From the NCBI GenBank assembly GCA_020724025.1, contig DYHU01000170.1, positions 1 through 8,053 of the forward strand: 8,053 nucleotides of DNA, in the 5' to 3' direction. A program made the translations under genes and the position numbers. Each line of letters begins with the position of its first letter. Positions within the stretch are counted from its first letter, which is position 1. The stretch comes from Syntrophorhabdus sp. (lineage in GTDB: Bacteria; Desulfobacterota; BSN033; UBA1163). Below the pieces are notes generated by a model. It saw only the letters and a list, made by a program, of their open reading frames with translations. It did not search any database and was not told the origin of the DNA. Of the stretch, positions 6,044 through 8,053 are shown one piece after another.

Positions 6044-7234
6044 TTGAACCCTATTGAAAAGAGCAGCAGAGTCCGATCCCTCTTCTCCTTCTGCGCCTTC
6101 CATTTTCTTGATGATGGCTTTTCAGACTCCATTTATCTCCTCCTCCCTTTTATCGCCGCTGAGTTAAAACTCTCCTTCAGCCAGGTGGGATTGCTCAAAG
6201 GGATCTTCTCCGGTTCTACAGGCCTTTTTCAATTTCCCCTGAGCCTCCTCGGAGAAAAGATTGGAGGGTTGATCGTCATTGCCCTTGGAACTTTTGGTCT
6301 CGCAGGTGGATTCTTAATCCTGAGCAGAGTCCATACCTTCCCGGCCATTCTTTCCTCCCTTATTTTTGCAAAGGCATCTGGAGCAGGCCAGCATGGATTG
6401 AGCTCCTCTATCCTCTCCAGGGTCTTCGAAGTTTCGGGTCGTCGTGCAGCCATGGGGACATACAATTTTTCAGGAGACCTGGGAAAGGTGTGCATTCCTT
6501 TCTTGCTGGCTGTGATGATCAATCTATGGGGTTGGAGGCAGGCCATCTTCGCCCTCTCCATAGGTGGAGTGGCCGTGGGCGCTATCCTTTACGCTCTGGT
6601 ATCAAAACAGAAGGAGTATCCCCCTCCGCTTCAGTCTATTCATCAGTCTATTAAAATGATCAGCCCGGAAGAAAGAGGCTGGGGAATAAAGGACCGGAAA
6701 AACTTCTCAGCCCTTCTGACCATAGGGATCATCGATATTTCAGCCCGGGCCGCTCTGCTGACTTTCCTCCCCTTTCTCCTTTTACAGAAAGGGATCCCCG
6801 TGACTCAGGTCGGCTTTGCCCTTACGCTTCTCTTTGTGGGTGGTGCAATAGGGAAATTTACCTGTGGGATTCTTGCGGAATGGTTTGGAATCATTCCCAT
6901 GGTGGTGGGCACAGAGGTTTTAACAATTGTTGGAATCCTCTCCCTGACCTGGTTGCCTTCCTCATGGATCTGGATCGTCCTGCCCTTTGTGGGGATCGTT
7001 TTGAATGGGACTTCTTCCGTCCTTTATGCCACCGTGGCAGAGATGATCTCTCCTGCCTCTCGCTCTCGTGGATACGGACTCTACTATGCCATCACTTTAG
7101 GCTCCGGAGCCCTATCGCCCCTGATCTATGGTCTGCTCACCGATTCGATGGGACTCCCCTTTACCCTTATGATGACGGCCCTGATGGTCTCCTTCACCAT
7201 TCCCCTGAGCCGGTATCTCTCCCAGAAGTTTTAA
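6044..7234 (+). CDS. MFS transporter, fosmidomycin-resistance (Fsr)-like
   Basis: This 396-residue, about 12-helix major facilitator is of normal length for the family. The N-terminus HFLDDGFSDSIYLLLPFI (20-37) resembles the His/Asp helix of Fsr-type exporters. The loop LLGEKIGG (68-75) stands at the usual position of the MFS motif A but is a weak match. GAGQHGLSSSILSRVF (113-128) is typical of the Fsr-like branch. The halves are joined by a polar loop near 188-218 (SKQKEYPPPLQ to KDRKN); the second half has GGAIGKFTCGILAEWFG (266-282) and ASRSRGYGLYYAITLGSGAL (338-357). It probably exports a small molecule by proton antiport; the substrate is unknown. The start is TTG 6044, with AAGGTGG 6 nt upstream; the first internal Met is too far in. 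It follows the DMT gene by 69 bp, and its TAA overlaps the stop of the convergent gene. Confidence 0.9.
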   Translation: MNPIEKSSRVRSLFSFCAFHFLDDGFSDSIYLLLPFIAAELKLSFSQVGLLKGIFSGSTGLFQFPLSLLGEKIGGLIVIALGTFGLAGGFLILSRVHTFPAILSSLIFAKASGAGQHGLSSSILSRVFEVSGRRAAMGTYNFSGDLGKVCIPFLLAVMINLWGWRQAIFALSIGGVAVGAILYALVSKQKEYPPPLQSIHQSIKMISPEERGWGIKDRKNFSALLTIGIIDISARAALLTFLPFLLLQKGIPVTQVGFALTLLFVGGAIGKFTCGILAEWFGIIPMVVGTEVLTIVGILSLTWLPSSWIWIVLPFVGIVLNGTSSVLYATVAEMISPASRSRGYGLYYAITLGSGALSPLIYGLLTDSMGLPFTLMMTALMVSFTIPLSRYLSQKF

Positions 7235-8053
7235 GAGAGGAGATGGACCTTCTCGTGAATGAGGATCCGGCGCTTCTCAAGTTCCTTGAAGATTTCAGAC
7301 GGATCAAAGGCCATTTCTGGGATCACCACGCCCTTCACCCTCACCCTTCCAGAAGCGATCATCTGCGCCCCAATGGCCATGGGAATACCTACACATCTCG
7401 TATAAGCCCTGAGTTTTTCCCAACCCTTAACCGATCCGTCCGATCGGGGATGGGTGTGGGTGAGGAGGTGCTGGACTTTTTTCCTATTCCTCATGCCGAT
7501 CACTTCCACGTGGAGTGCATATCCGTAAAGTTCAGTGGCCTGCCCTTCGGGTGCCTGCATTAGGTAACTTCCGATCGCATCCATAATGCCCACCTCGGCA
7601 TTTCCAACCTTAACCCTATCGTTTCGCATGAAACCCCAATCATAGAGGGCTTTGATGAGTTGCATATTCTTCGGAGGCCAAGTGCCCCGGACTTCAATCA
7701 ATCGAACCCCTTTACCGGCGAGATACTGGGCAACGGTTTTGGTCTCTGCATGGGGAATAATATATTGGGGGTGGGTCCCATAGGGCTCGGGGAGTTCAAT
7801 CTCTCTGGGTCTGGTAAAGGGCGGGACCTGGATAAACTTTCCCTCTTCATAGACCACACGGCCTGGGAGATCAGGATCGTATTCGTAAGTGGTGGTCTCT
7901 GTGATGGCCGCTGAAAAGGCAATAGGCCGAAAAGCGCCATGGCTGACACGGACGATCTCAACTGTTTCCATCTGGTCGGCTGCATATTTGACCATCATGT
8001 CAGTGGTGCCAGGGGTCATACCAAACCCGGGAACGTGGGTCTTTCCATGCTCC
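7231..8053 (-). CDS. Saccharopine dehydrogenase-like oxidoreductase, C-terminal part (5' end outside window)
   Basis: The minus-strand frame is open from the right edge to a TAA at 7231-7233, giving about 273 residues. An internal ATG at 8019 is unlikely to be the true start: the upstream frame continues as HVPGFG into MTPGTTDMMVKYAAD, which matches the G-x-x-PG-x-T-(D/N) segment that follows the NAD(P)-binding domain in saccharopine-dehydrogenase-family proteins. The rest is the substrate-binding/C-terminal domain, with conserved-looking ETTTYEYDPDLPGRVVY, PEPYGTHPQY, ALYDWGFM and a closing helix DPSEIFKELEKRRI. Full proteins are about 380-430 residues, so roughly a third, including the Rossmann nucleotide-binding motif, is missing here. 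Such proteins are often annotated from lysine or polyamine metabolism, but many have unknown substrates, so no specific reaction is assigned. It is convergent with the MFS gene and transcribed independently of it. Confidence 0.75.
   Translation of the reverse strand, partial: EHGKTHVPGFGMTPGTTDMMVKYAADQMETVEIVRVSHGAFRPIAFSAAITETTTYEYDPDLPGRVVYEEGKFIQVPPFTRPREIELPEPYGTHPQYIIPHAETKTVAQYLAGKGVRLIEVRGTWPPKNMQLIKALYDWGFMRNDRVKVGNAEVGIMDAIGSYLMQAPEGQATELYGYALHVEVIGMRNRKKVQHLLTHTHPRSDGSVKGWEKLRAYTRCVGIPMAIGAQMIASGRVRVKGVVIPEMAFDPSEIFKELEKRRILIHEKVHLLS

Noticed and set aside
6880..7563. Plus-strand ORF (227 residues) spanning the MFS 3' end and the convergent gene
   Set aside because: It is out of frame with the MFS gene and antisense to the saccharopine-dehydrogenase-like gene. 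Its composition (many His, Asp and Trp) is typical of a shadow frame.

Overview
The window is about 50% GC and looks like a bacterial chromosome. Genes are tightly packed, with 4-bp stop/start overlaps, TTG starts and purine-rich Shine-Dalgarno sites. The gene mix is a TAXI-type TRAP uptake system with a fused permease, a GntR/FCD regulator, an ACMSD-like amidohydrolase and a saccharopine-dehydrogenase-like protein. That mix is common in anaerobic Desulfobacterota (old Deltaproteobacteria) and relatives; this placement is inferred from gene content only. No RNA gene, CRISPR array, insertion sequence or phage gene was seen.

Left part (1-4756, all on the minus strand), in transcription order: a GntR-family regulator with an FCD effector domain; a secreted TAXI solute-binding protein; a 660-residue fused TRAP permease; and an ACMSD-like metal-dependent amidohydrolase that runs off the left edge. 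The permease stop and hydrolase start share the four bases ATGA, so uptake and enzyme are probably translationally coupled. The simplest reading is a ligand-controlled catabolic operon: the binding protein captures a carboxylate, the permease imports it, the hydrolase/decarboxylase acts on it or a derivative, and the GntR protein senses it. The substrate cannot be read from the sequence.

Centre (4757-4910): a compact divergent control region. It has back-to-back sigma70-like promoters whose -35 elements are the arms of an inverted repeat, a second perfect 10-bp inverted repeat with PdhR-like AATTGGT half-sites next to the regulator's start, and three copies of a TTTGNCAAA-type palindrome.

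Right part (4888-7234, plus strand): a strong promoter and ribosome-binding site lead into a 12-codon ORF. This overlaps (ATGA) a 57-61-residue remnant of a Nudix hydrolase lacking the Nudix box, which overlaps (TTGA) a DMT/EamA permease. The layout suggests a Nudix gene gutted by an internal deletion, whose leftover ends now work as a translational relay into the transporter. An MFS transporter related to the fosmidomycin-resistance type follows after 69 bp.

Right edge (7231-8053, minus strand): the C-terminal part of a saccharopine-dehydrogenase-like oxidoreductase, convergent with the MFS gene; their stop codons share the palindrome TTAA.

No clearly novel multi-gene system is present. The most unusual items are the truncated Nudix relay and the repeat-rich divergent promoter.
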